64,000 nucleotides of DNA, taken from the NCBI GenBank assembly GCA_018907035.1, contig JACCIC010000039.1, forward strand, positions 2,996,001 to 3,060,000, read 5' to 3'. Every line of letters starts with the position of its first letter. Position 1 is the first letter of the stretch. The stretch comes from Sycobia sp. Sy_11. Taxonomy: Eukaryota > Arthropoda > Insecta > Hymenoptera > Epichrysomallidae. Under the pieces are notes generated by a model that made no database searches, had not been told where the DNA came from, and saw only the letters and a list, made by a program, of their open reading frames with translations. Both the position numbers and the translations under genes were made by a program. Below are positions 48,823 through 62,800 of this stretch, one piece after another.

Positions 48823-49935
48823 CTACGATGTTATATGCGATGCAGCTCTCGCGAGCCTCGCAACTGATATTATGTGCGATGCCTAGGTACAGAAGCGTAT
48901 TATATATATATATATATATTGTAAAAATCCCGGATCTATATTATTATTATGATTGGATTATTTTTGTTTGTTGGTACATCGACAGAGGTGTTCGCAGAGA
49001 CTTTTGGAGGTGTTCAATGCAGAAGTTGGGTTGGCATTTATCATGATCCATTAGTTTATGCATTGGTAATAATCAGAGCCCGAATGGAAAAGGGAATTCA
49101 TTCCTGCATTTTCGTAGATTACGAATGCGGAAATTTGATGTTTGTTTAACAGGATAGAGGACGTTTTCGACTAAAACTGTTGAAAATGCTAGGAAAAAGT
49201 TACGATTTTATACCGAAAATTTATTACCGAATCTTGTTCTGGAAAAGTAGATCAATCATAAGCAACGAAGAATTTCCATGAATGCAAATATTTGAAAAGT
49301 TGTATCTTTGAAGTTTAGATATTGCTTCTTTTTTTATTTAAACAACTAATCGTTTACTCGCAAAATTGCGATTGATTAAGAATTGTAGAAAATTCAACAG
49401 TACACTATTTGCAAAAATTAATTTTGAAAGATTTGAGCAAAAAGATACGTTATCTTATGTAATAAAATAATGTACGATGTACTGTATGAAAAAAAAAACA
49501 TATAATTTTTAATAAGTCGATTATTTCGGTCCGTCTGGGACTTGTATTTGGAATCTGTCTGAGTTTTTTTTAGAAGTTAACTATTTGTACACGTTATGTA
49601 AATTTGCCATTTCGTAATATTTTTCATTTAATAGGTAGCGTTATTTGAGACCCAATAGCATAAGGGTTCGAGTATTGTTATTTGTATCTTTAATGGAAAA
49701 TATAACAATAAGAATGCAATAATATTCCATAAAATAAGAAATACTTTGATGTATTTTTTTGTTGATATTATTTGAAATAAACCTTTAATTTTGTTGTATA
49801 CAGAAAGAGCACGCTCTTGTGGCCATTTTACGAATAAAAAGAGATATATAATAAGAGAGTAGAAAGAGATATGTAATTTTTAAATTTTATGTTTATATTA
49901 TGGACTGGACTAGAGGTGTTGCTTAAGCCTGAGAA

Positions 49936-49982
<47 letters not shown>

Positions 49983-51229
49983 TACACACATACTACATAT
50001 ATACATACATAGTAACTCTAGAAATTCAGACTTTGTAACTGAAGTTCCAACACAAATAGTTAAGTCGAGGTGTAATTATGCTTAAGATACAGTTCAATGC
50101 CAAATGAGCGACACCTCTACTGTTTCTAGCGGAAATTAAAAAATCCCGCCAGGGTGATCGGATTTCTCAGAGAAATATGGATTTAACGGCATCCGCGCGT
50201 CCGAGACGCGATGGTCGTGCGATGAAAAAAAAAAACAAAAAAAAATTCGTTCCCACTTCCGTCGAGCACTCTCGAGATATAACTTACGAGATACCATCCG
50301 TGGCACAGGCAGTCGGGCCAAGTACCCGCCGAGCATTGAATCGACCGACTCCAACTACAAGCGAAAATGTTCATTGGTTCGATCGATTAAATCCATGAAT
50401 TCCATATGATACGTACGTTCGATTAGTAATTTCTGATTTTGTCTTTCTCGCTGTTTGTCCGGCGTGAAGTCTCGAGCGGCTGGGAGGGGGGGGGGGCCCG
50501 ATCTACCCCAAAACAAAAAACAGAAAATCCACGAAAGTAAAGTATTGCCCCCGTAAGTAAACGCGTACGAAATTCGCGTGTCGCGAATAAGTGATAAATA
50601 ACGCGAACGACAGGCCGAGGCCGTATACGCGCTCGCGAGCCGAAGGTTTTTGAAGCGCGCGATTTGCACGGAAATGTACGAAATAATCCTTCCGGGGCCG
50701 GGCTCTAATCCACGTATTTTCGTAAGGCATGCTTCGATTCGTTAATGTTAAAAAATGTAAAAGTTATCAATAGTCCGGGATAAAAGACAAACCTCTTGGT
50801 CAATTTCGACGATGTACTGATTAACGTTTAATCACGATCGTTGCGGCGAAATTCGCCCGTTCTCAAAGACGCGCGCGGAAAACTACTGCGTTTAAGACGA
50901 TATAAAGTATCTTGTTCAATGAATCCAAGAGATATGTTAAGAATGTTATTTCAGAATATTTATTCCTCAATTGCGTTCGACCCAGTGAATTTTTCATTGA
51001 TTTGAAGAAAAAAATCGCTCCCTTGACATTTTATCAATGCACATCTAGCCGCTCAAGGATTTTGAGACGCGAATGATAAAGAAAAGTTTATAGCGTACTA
51101 TTTTGACGTACAACGATATATTTTCCAAGTCGCTCTCCTTTTGTTATATGAGCAATTAATTCGAGCACGTATGTATAGATCCCCTGTAAAATCCAGAGGA
51201 CAGAAGAACAAGCGACGCGTGTCATAAAG

Positions 51230-51270
<41 letters not shown>

Positions 51271-51493
51271 AGGTACATGATATTGCGCAAGAGCCCTCCG
51301 CAACGATCCTTTATTATATTTCTTGGGCCACACGTGCACGCGTATAAAACATATACGAGTCTGTATGCACTGTCGGGGGGCGCCGCTCTCGCTCACGACG
51401 CGACACACATTTCTTTCGTCATTGACTTTGAGCGAGCGGCACGGCGGCGGCGGTGGCGCGCCAGGACCGTTATAAACGCGCGCCGACAAACTC

Positions 51494-51547
<54 letters not shown>

Positions 51548-51749
51548 TTCTCTCTATTTATATGTCTCTGGCTTGCCGAGCATAACAATTTAAGTGCCAT
51601 ATAATAATCCTTTTTCCCCCCTCTATGACATCCCCCTCTTCTCCTTGTCCCCATGTCCTCTCATCGATCCGCCCCCCTTACACCCCGCGCCGCGCACATT
51701 GAGAATGCCAATTTCGCGTAATAATCGCCGATGCCCGGTTCCCCTTGCT

Positions 51750-51797
<48 letters not shown>

Positions 51798-51932
51798 GCG
51801 CTTCTGCGACAGAGGAGCGGAATTTGCGCGCCGACTCCGAAAGTGTGCCGTTATATATCGGTCCTTTCCTTTTTGTTGCCGGGCTCGGCGCGAATAATAT
51901 AATTGCGGGCCGTTATGATCGCGTGGCCGCGT

Positions 51933-51994
<62 letters not shown>

Positions 51995-52223
51995 CGGACA
52001 CGCACTGCGCGCATTTACACAGACGCGCAGACGTACGGCACGGACACACGCGTATACCCGTGCATACATAAGGGATACCGTGTGGCGCGCAGCGCAGCGC
52101 CGCGCTTTATAATTTATACTTTATATGTCTGTATGACGCGAATATAATAGAGAGCGCGCAATTAAATTCGCGCACGGGGCTGGGCCGACGTTTACGCGTT
52201 TGCACACTCGTATAGTGGTGGGA

Positions 52224-52280
<57 letters not shown>

Positions 52281-52405
52281 GCAACGAGTCGAGAAAACGG
52301 CGCTCGCGAAGGGACTGTGTACAAGAAATCGAAACGGGGCCTCGCGCGAAGACAGCGGGAAAGAAGGGTTCGACTGTGTCTGGAGTTGTCGCTTAAACAA
52401 AAAAA

Positions 52406-52454
<49 letters not shown>

Positions 52455-53118
52455 CTATCGAAGAGTCAGTCTATGCGAACACTCAATGATACTTCTGCGT
52501 ACGTTCGGGGCTGTTCGTACAAGAGAACGTACCAGGGCCCGGCAGGCATATCGATTCGTACGCAACGATACGACACGCGTACATCTTTACTCTCCCCAGC
52601 AATTCAAAAGTTGCGAAAGAAAAAAATAGAACGACGAGAAAAAGCGACCCCTCCCCTTAGCCGTTAATCGTACCGCGGGGGGATTTTTTAACGCGCGCGC
52701 ATTGCGCGCCATATCCTCCCCCCCCCCACCCAACGTGGACTGTCGTCGGGGAAAAACCCGCGGCTAACGGCGCCAACGCGCTCCTGGTCCATGTGTACGC
52801 ATAAATATCATCCAAGCGCAGTAAATATCGTACGGACGTCATACGATTTCCCGGAAATTCACTTTCACCCGCGAGGGGCGCCCGCGCGCTTGCGCGTCAT
52901 AATATGCAAGTGGTACGCCTCGGGGCCCGCCCGTATTTTCTTCGCGAACGGCTGTCTTTGCTCGTGCGTTACACGCGCACACGCGCACACACACATAAAC
53001 AGAGGGACGCAGGTACACAGACACGCATCGCGGCGCATTTAAGTGAAATCGCAGAGATTTTATTGGGCAGGCAGTATTTAAGTATTTAAGATGGGTCTGC
53101 TACATGCTTATGTGTGCG

Positions 53119-53177
<59 letters not shown>

Positions 53178-53383
53178 GTGTGTGTGCGTATAGGTAGCGA
53201 ATAAGCAACGAGAGTATTGGCGCGCATGTTTCACAGAGGCGGGTTCGACTCGTGCGAGAGGGGTAAGCGAAAAGGGTTTGGTAAGGGTTAAATTTTCGAT
53301 TTTTGTAATAATATATGTACGTATATTTGGGAATATTGTGCATAGCGTGCGTTCGAAGACTGTTTCTCTATCTCTCTCTCTCT

Positions 53384-53450
<67 letters not shown>

Positions 53451-53572
53451 TACGTCGCCGAACATGATTCCGTCGAAAAGCATTGAATACAGGAATGCAC
53501 GGAATTTGGCATTTTCACTGAAATTTCTAGTAAACGTAGCTGAGCGCATTCTGTCTAACAATTATTATTCTT

Positions 53573-53655
<83 letters not shown>

Positions 53656-55033
53656 TAAATATAATATATGAGAATTATTATTCTCATCGGTGCCGATTTA
53701 AGTACTTCGATTCGCAATTAGAATACTCATTAATTGCTTACGTTTTGATATGGAAATACGACATCGGAGCGACGACGTGTGCCCAGCGAAATCTGGCGAA
53801 ATTGTATCGCCACCTTTGACGAAATCTGTGACGACTGAAACAAGTAGCTCAACGCAAATACTATAGTTTTACACGGAAATTCTTCGTAATTAGCTATACC
53901 TAACAGGCGTTCATTTTCGACAGTACGATGTGTTTTTATTTTCAACTTTTATTTAGAAATTCTAAGAATTAACTAGAATTTTCAAGAAAATTCGTGAGAA
54001 AAGCATCATGAAACAAGAAGTGGTTGACTGCGAAAAGGTGAGAGAAAAAAAACGATGTCCAAGCCAAGTCGACTAATCCAGTCACGAATTATCGCCAATT
54101 TTTCGGGCGCTCGACATCCCGCGCGTCGATGATCGGCGAAAGTACGCGCGAACGTCCCGGACTTTTCGGTTTCGTTCATCGCCACCGATATTACGGCCGT
54201 CGATCCGCGCAAAATTCCACGGGCCTCGTTTTCAGCAGGCACAGACGCCGCAAGCAATTGTTAATATCACGGGTGCGGGGCTTTTTATACGTAGAAATTC
54301 AGGTATATGCGCGCGGGCGGGCGTATCGCGATAATTTGCATGCGAACGTCGGCGAAGTTTTGCGAACTGCCGAGCTAGACGAGCGAGGCCCCTCCTAATT
54401 TATGCAAATATGCATTCGTTACACGGCGCTTAAATAGAACAAAATGCGCGTATACGTGTGTAATACACGTACACGTATAGATTATGTAAAGTGCCCTATA
54501 TATATATATATATGGAAAAAGCTACCCGCTGCTCCTTCCTCCCCCCCTCCGCCTCTTTTTTGCAGAATAAATTTGCATTAAAATTTCAATGTCAAGCTCG
54601 CGGATACGTATGGGACGTGCGCGAGATCAGTTTTTGCTCAAGGTGAAATTTTCAAAAACAAAAAAAACACACACACACACTCACAAAACAACACAGAAAA
54701 AAAAATTTATTCCACGCCGTAAATAACGTCGACATCCTCGGCGGGGAATCCCGGCGTGCTCGACGGAATTACGGACTTGGCCAGATAGTTGACCGGCTCT
54801 TCTATCGCCGCGCTAAATCGAAATGGATCAGGGGGCGTCGTTGGCTTTGCTCCTTCATTCGATTGACTCGAACCTTCGCCCCGTTCTTAAATCGCATTGC
54901 AGTTCTCAATAGGAAACTATTGTGACTTTTAATTAAACGGGACGAAAAGCTGGTTGCAAAGTTTTAAGCAAATTTGTTTCGTAAAAAGTTCGTAATCAAA
55001 AATTATAAACGAAATTTCAGTCCTTGTGATATA

Positions 55034-55075
<42 letters not shown>

Positions 55076-55406
55076 TATTTCTGTGTGTATGTATGTGCGT
55101 TTACAGAATAACGTTTATTTAAACAATCCTTTTCTCTTTTCTTTTTACTTAATTAGTGTACATAAAAAGAACAGTTGTAAGGACGTTAAACAAGGTCGGT
55201 TTTTTTATTCAAATATTCGATCTGTTGACAACCGTCTGTTTGACAACCGTCTCATCCGGAAATATCCTCTTAAAGGAATTATTAGAATTGAAAGATAAGG
55301 GAAAGTAATATTAGAGGCAATATTAGTGAGAAAATTTGGGAAATATACCGGCCAGTCGTCGCAGTTTCATATACGAAGCTTCTCGCAGTAGGCTTACGCG
55401 AGTCTC

Positions 55407-55457
<51 letters not shown>

Positions 55458-57068
55458 ACAGATCTGTAAAGTAAACTAATTTATGGTTATTCCGCTCGAT
55501 TCTTCTGCACAATAAGATCCGTATACAACGGCGATTCATGGATATGCCATTGTATATATTTGTCACAATGGCTGCGTATATATATATATATATATATATA
55601 CATATATATAATTTAACACTCGCGGCTCCCGTAATAAACCCATGACTATTCGCCCCGTGAATCACGTCGGGCATCGGATACGGAGATCGATTGACGTGCG
55701 TACGCTGGGCAAAAGAGTGAAATTACCATTAACTTTTCCATTGAATTTCCACGTCGCATTTCACGGCGGCACTGGACATTCCAGTAATTCTATTTGTTGC
55801 GTGTTTATATCGTCGATGATAATCACATCTGTCCGACTCAACGTCTAGTTCTTCGATAAACCCGTAAAAGTACACGTGTGCAATCAAGTGCGAAATGTAA
55901 ATTTTTATTTCGGAACAAACGTACATGCTTACAACTGTTACTTTTGGCAGAATTCGCGCAACGTTTCAAAGTACAGCGACTAATGTAAGACATTATTGAT
56001 AATTTCGTTTTCAATGAACAGCATCTATTCAAAATGAAGAAGATGCATTGCAATTTCTAATCAAACATATATATGTTTATCTTACGATCGAGCTGCAATG
56101 GTAGTGCAAGATTTGCATTGCAAAGGACATTGCTGCTGAAAGTTTGCGTCCGGCATAGTGTAGTTAGTTAATGTGAATCACATAACAAATTAAAAATTAT
56201 ATGAAATTTCTTCGTTGAATTTTAATAAAGTATGAATTTTAGAATTCATTGCAGTCGATAAGAGCCGATGTATAGGCGCGCGATAAATCTGAAGCTCAAA
56301 TACGCGTATATTAGGTTTCAAGCCTGTGTGTATTTAGACTAAATTAAGTTAAATAAGGCACTCAATATGTAATGAATGCCAAGGATTGTTCAAGTGATAT
56401 TTGTTAGCCGATGATCCCGATTAACTATAAATCAAATGTCATCGATTGAATTTTATGGGAAATAGCGATTTTACGGTCTACTGTGGAATTTGATGAATTT
56501 TCGCGCATACGATCGGAGTGGAAGGCGCACGTATCTCCGGAAAATCCGTACCGTTACCCATACCGCTCCAGAATCTGTATCTCAGGCATACATGCGAACA
56601 TTAGGCGTGTCTTACAAACGCTTCAATACACCGTATCGTATACGATTCAAGATTATACAAATAATTGCTTGAATTCAATCAATTACCGCTGCTAGTCGCA
56701 CGGTTTCTAGCAGATTCATGAGATACGAACATACCGAACGTTCGAATTGCTCAAATCGCACATAATCCAATAAACTCCACCCCTCGACGTTCTTAATCCT
56801 GGACAACATCCATTTATTCGAATTTATCTGCAACGCGTTTTTCCAAAAACTCTTTTATCCAATATCGCCAATCCAAAAGCTTATCATTGAAATGGGAGAA
56901 CGCTTTATTTCTATTAATGGTAAGAGCAGCTCAAAGGACCGCTCGGCAATTACAAGCCTCTCCCCCTTCTCGCCGCCATCCGCGGTGTCAAAGGGAAATA
57001 GCGGTACGAACGATTTAGCCGAGAGAGCGATAGGTGGCGGTCGGGCTGTCACGCCTTCACTCCCTCCC

Positions 57069-57107
<39 letters not shown>

Positions 57108-57434
57108 ACGTTGCGTCGCGGTCGCGTCGCGAATTTTCGCGCGACCCTCCCCCACCCTCGATCTCGTCCACACCTCCCCGCGCGCCCACCCGGTACTTAT
57201 ATGAGCGCCGTTCGACCGCCGCGCGGTTTTCCGCCTCTCTCTCTCCCTCTCTCTCCCTGCGCAGCCACGGCTGCAGCGAAATTGCTGGGTCTAGCGAGGA
57301 GCCGCGGGGCTAATGAGACGAGGCGAGCCCGTTCGCCCCACCCCTCCCCTTCCTCCCTCTACCATTTGCTCGAAGAGAAGTAATCGAATATAAAAGGGGG
57401 TGAAAGAGAGGAGGAAAAAGAAGAAAACAGAGAA

Positions 57435-57474
<40 letters not shown>

Positions 57475-58519
57475 CAGAGAGAAAGAGGAGATACGAGGAA
57501 GGTTACCTTACGGATTGCGTCGCATTCGCGAAATAGTTCAACCGATGGTTCCGAGATTATTATGTGAGTTTTTATAATGCTTCTCTCTCTCTCTCTATCT
57601 GCCTCTCATACTCTCGAAAGTCACTTCAAGAAATTAACTTCACGGTATTTTATAATGTCATAATTGAGCAATTCCTTATAGAAGCAACAGTTGTCGCGCA
57701 TCTTCCAAGCGAACGAATCGGTCGGAATATAGAGGGAATATTCAAATTTTTATGTACATTAATTGATAAAAAAAATTTTTATCTGCTAAAGTATTCATCC
57801 TGAATTTTGTCTTTCTTTGATCAAATCAATTTCTTTGCTCTGCTCACGAAGCGCGAAGAGAATAAGCACAAAACTCGTTAATCGAAACGCTGCGACGACA
57901 GAAAGCGACGTTTTGCATCGTTACTTTTTAAGTTAATCGTTAAAGGTGTAATCGAGTTAATCGACTCGACGGACGGGACGCCGAGCCTGTTAACTGGCGA
58001 TACGATTCAAATGAAATTTTGCCAACGCTCTCCTTGTACGATCGACAGCACCGATATTCTTGGACACCGAGAGGACGTTTTTAAAATCTCCGCAAGCTCG
58101 CGCTTCGCCGAGCTCTATGAATGGAAAGAGAGTGGGTGGAGAAAAAAAAAATTTTTACCTGCGGGGCTCTTTGGCAGAATTCCTCCTCGGTGAAGGAGGT
58201 CAGGGTGGCGCCGTCGACGTTGAAGCTCTCGTGGGGCACCGAGGGCAGCTGCAGCTGCCTCCTGGCCCACTGCACCCAGGCGGCCACGTCCGCCGAACTC
58301 CAGCGGCGGGGCTCTGCAAAGAATGCACGATTGCCAGGTTACGTTGAGCGACGTCTCGCGTACATAATCGCGGCTATTTTCTATAAAGATATGCATGATA
58401 CGGAAATATAAGGATTTCCTTAAGGCGAACGATTTATTGAGAATTTCGGCTCTTTTTTCCTTGCTTGATCGTACGAATGTATAATAATAATAATAATGAT
58501 GATGATGATGATGATAATG

Positions 58520-58575
<56 letters not shown>

Positions 58576-59530
58576 TTCGTTTGAAAATCGCGTATATACG
58601 ATCTTATTCAAAGCAACGTTTTGCCCGGACGGGAAATCTCCGCGAGAAAAGTATCCGCGGAATGCTGAAGAAGCCTTTCGACTCTCATAACAGCGCCGAG
58701 TTGTGGAGGCAGTTCGCGAGTTCATGCGGCTTTTCAATGATATACCCATCCTAAACACGTACGTAGTTACCTTTCATTATAAGCAATTCGACATAATTGG
58801 ACGGCTGGATTCGACTCTCATCGAGATACCTATACTCGAATTAAAGTGTCGGTGAGTTTTTTTTTTGTCGATTGGTTTGTTTGTTATTTTTTTGTTCTGT
58901 ATTTTTGAAAAAAAAAGCGATACATGGCTATACATTTTATCGCATATGGAGAACTATATAAACTTGTGTGCTAAATACTCCTATTTTAGAATTCGATGAT
59001 GAACGTAGATAATGGCTGTCGAAAATTACATACAATTTCGTATATAGAGTATAGGATGCAAGAGTCCATACGTGTACGTTTGCGTGTATAGGTGTACAAG
59101 CGACGAAAGCCTTGCGCTTATACATTCGACGACAATTACCAAAATCCCACAATCCCGATCGAGTGACGAATCCACAGCCGTCAAATTGCCGCGAGCTTGA
59201 ATAAACGACCTTTCTCCCTTCTCGAATACAAAACTGTACAATGCAAAAACAGGCGGGCAAAAAAAAATTCGATTAGCATATTATAGGCTTGCATGTGGCC
59301 ATTATCGCACGTTGCTCCATTAAGTGTAACACGACTGCCTAATCGTATACCCAGCTAAACCTGTGTAAGAACGAATGAAGAAGAAAAAAATGACGATGCG
59401 AAAAAAGTGCCAGGCTATATAGACACATAGATATTTTTCCATATAGGCTAATGCGCCCACGAAGCCGAGCGCGCGACTCAGTGGATTCGAGCGGTATATA
59501 TAGGTAAATAGAAAGAAATGGTCGATGAGA

Positions 59531-59577
<47 letters not shown>

Positions 59578-59807
59578 CCGTCTCGGTCTCGGAAATTCCC
59601 GGTCGCGAAATCGCGACCGTCACTCGGTGACTCTATCCATTAGGTTACGTACCTTTCTCTCTCTCTCTCTCTCTCTCTCGCTCCCTCTTTACGGGAAATA
59701 CATCAATAAGCCAGTATTTCGCCAGCCGTGTTCTTAAAATAGAGCTTATGCATTATCTGGTAAGAGAAATTCTGCTGGGCGAATACATCACAGAGCGAGG
59801 CACACAA

Positions 59808-59862
<55 letters not shown>

Positions 59863-62800
59863 ATGACTCTATGATTTTCGATTCCTAAGAAGCGTTGTGC
59901 AATCGACGCTTTTGGATTTGATCGGGTGGTGGATAAAGAAACGAGTGAAGTCATTGGCTTTTTCATTACTTTGGCTGATTCGATGATTAGTCTGGATATG
60001 AATTCAAATTCAACGATATTTAGTTTAACCAAAACTCATACTATTATTATCATATATATGAAAAAATTTCAGTATTCTTATATTGAATCTTTTTTTATCG
60101 AAACTAAAATGGCTGCGAAGATCGATGGCTTAAATTAACGATAGGAAAGATATACTCATAAATGTCGATACAAGACGCTTTGGCAATCGTATGAAAGTAA
60201 CAAGTTGGAAAGTTGTACTGCGATAGCTCATTTTACACGAGCACTTATTTAATCAGTCGTTGAATATTACATTTTAAGTTGGTATGATTTTTCATATACC
60301 AATATAGAATCTCTCATTGGTAATGATATTTAAAACGGTAATTCATAGAGAAATTATTAAATAAACTGCAACAAGTAATAGCGATGGTAAATTAGTTAAG
60401 AGAAAAAATCATTAATTATTTTACCAAGGTGCGTACGTAAACTTCCGACGCTCCGCGAGCAGTAAAAATTCGAACGACCTTGGCTGTTCATATACACAGT
60501 CCAGTGTGTAATTGCTTTCAGCTAGAACATCGTGGGTTCAAAGACACGGCGAAAAAAGAAAGAACGAAAGAATGAAAAAACAACAGAAGTGACTAAGGTC
60601 TGGCATAAGAAAGGAAGCGAGAAATCGCTCGATCCTTGAAGTTCATCGCAGAGCGATGGAACGTTGTCGATCGCTTGCCCCGGGGCAAGGTAGCATTGGC
60701 GCCTCTCTGTCAAGCGTCCGATCTCTGTGGACTCGAGGCTTTTTCTCTACCGAGTAGGCGAACTAGACAGATGATGGCCATCGCTCGGTCGGAGGTATTG
60801 CAAAAACAAGAAGAAGAAGAAGAAGAAGAAGAAGAAAAAAGATACAGAGAGATAGAGAGAGAAATAGGAAGTGGCCGCGATGTGTGCCCGTCCGTTCGCG
60901 ATTCACATACGTGACGTTACGTTCGCGTATACTTGATCGCTGATTTTCTCTTATGACTCTTTATTCGAATGACTGGTGTATTTATAAATGCGTGTATTTA
61001 AAATGAACTAGAAGGGCCACTATTTGAATTATTTGAATTATACAACTTTATTAGGGGTGAGATATTTATTCACCCGAGATCTTCGCAAACCTTCTATTTT
61101 ATGTCTTATTCATTGCTGGAGAAGATCTCATACAATCACTTAAAAGGCCAGCGATTTTTAATCGGAACCTAGATTTTGATATTTACAAGAAGGCTTAAAA
61201 GCGATCGCGCGCATTAAAAATAATTGCGTTGGTTTATCTAAGTCTATGTGGACAATCTATCGATTATATAGATTCTCGAGTCATTATTAATCAGAACAAA
61301 GTGCTGTGAAGTTTTAAGTATTATGCTATCAAAATTGTCGTATTTTGCAATATTTTATTGATTGAAAAATAAGTAATGAAACAAATCGAAAGTAAAAATA
61401 AATAATTTATCAGACTTTGTCATCGAATGGAAATGAATATCAAATAGATAATCATTTAAAAAATTTTGAAATCAATCAATTATGGTAAAGTCTTCAATGA
61501 GCCTACCTGCCCATTAAAATGAGAAATATTAGCCTAAGGATGGACATTTAAAGCTAAACTATTCTCCAAAGTTGGAATTTGAATTTATCTTAATGGATAT
61601 AGTAGTGTGAAAGATCAGATCAAAATTAATCCGGCTCAAACTTATTTACTTATTTTTCCCTCCAATAGAAAATACCTTGGCGGCAACTTTCATTACTTCT
61701 ATATATCTATACTTACCAGGATGAATTCCCAGGGCCACACAGGTATTGTCAAAGTCCTTCTGCAGCTGCTGTATCGCCAGGCTGAGCACGGGCTCGATCT
61801 GCTCGCGCGCCAAATCGCCGACGCACTCGCCCGTCTCCACCATGTCCTCCACGAATCCCGTGCCCACCCCGCCGAGATCCAGGGGTCTCAGATTGTACTT
61901 GCGCTGGAAGCTCGTGTCCCTGAGTACCTCTCTCAGTAGCTGATGGTCGGCCTTGTTCGCGGGCTCGATTTCACCGGGTATAATCGTCGTCGTCGATGTC
62001 GTCGTCGTCGCCGTCGTCGTCGCCGGCGTCGTGGAATCCTTAGATGACTGGTTCGCCTCCTCGGACGGGTCTTTGACGCCGCGGAAGAGGAGATCGCGAA
62101 GCGAGGATCTCTCATAGTCGAGGGTGGGTGGCGCGGGCGAGGAGGCCAACGAGGACGAGGAACAGGTTGAGGCCGAGGAGGATACGGAGGACGCGGGGGA
62201 TAGATGTATCTCTTCCTTGAAGAGGATCTCCTTCAGCAGGCGATTTGACTCCTCCTTCTTCGGGAAGAAGTCAGCGTCGAGGCTGTTGTAGATGTCTTCC
62301 TCGGTTCGGGGAGGCGTGCAGGGTACGGTGCAGTCTGTCGAGTCTTCTTTGTATCCCAAGCTCTCGGCTAAGAGTCTGTCATCGAATGGAGGAAAAATCC
62401 ATACTTATATACTTGGATGAATTTTAAACAAATATTTTAGGACTTATTAAAAAAAGCAAAAAGGAATGCGAACTCGTGCTCCGAACGGTGCTGAAAACCT
62501 CGTGTTTCTAGTTTAGTTTCATATCTATCATCTTATAAATTTGACATATGTTAACGCACTTAACTTGACAGATATAAGCTTCTTATACGAAAAAAGAATA
62601 GAACTCGAGGAATATAAAGAATAATATAAATGGCACGAACAAGGTCGAATTCATCAATTACCTACAATCTATTGATCTACGCATTGGAAATTTGTAAGAC
62701 ACTGATGTTACGAAGGACAGGAATAGGGGCAAGTACGGGAAAATATCTCTATGGATACGATGATAATTCTTTTCATTTCCTTATTTATTTTCATTCTAAG

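Larger units (their letters stand above)
44268..58158 (-). other. Ets98B intron 3, 13.9 kb
   Basis: This intron splits the Pointed domain. It alternates AT-rich DNA with CpG-rich islets (about 45.2-45.9, 48.1-48.75, 50.15-50.9, 51.3-52.95, 54.0-54.9 and 56.9-57.5 kb) and carries more than 15 (TA)n arrays plus CT/GA pairs. A cluster of POU octamers lies at 54334-54578 and a perfect 32-bp palindrome at 45005-45036. No nested gene is recognised. Its length and islet structure suggest regulatory content, by inference. Confidence 0.7.
58314..61716 (-). other. Ets98B intron 2, 3.4 kb
   Basis: It carries an (AAT)n/(ATG)n array at 58481-58574 and (GA)n at 59535-59571. A 20-bp hairpin lies at 59600-59619, (CT)n at 59656-59679, (GA)n at 59811-59859 and (AAG)n at 60807-60836. 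No gene is recognised. Confidence 0.75.

Noticed and set aside
58060..58411. Overlapping plus- and minus-strand frames of 93-96 codons
   Set aside because: Shadows of the Pointed-domain exon at 58159-58313 in other frames.
61607..61939. 110-codon plus-strand open frame
   Set aside because: Antisense shadow of the Ets98B acidic exon.
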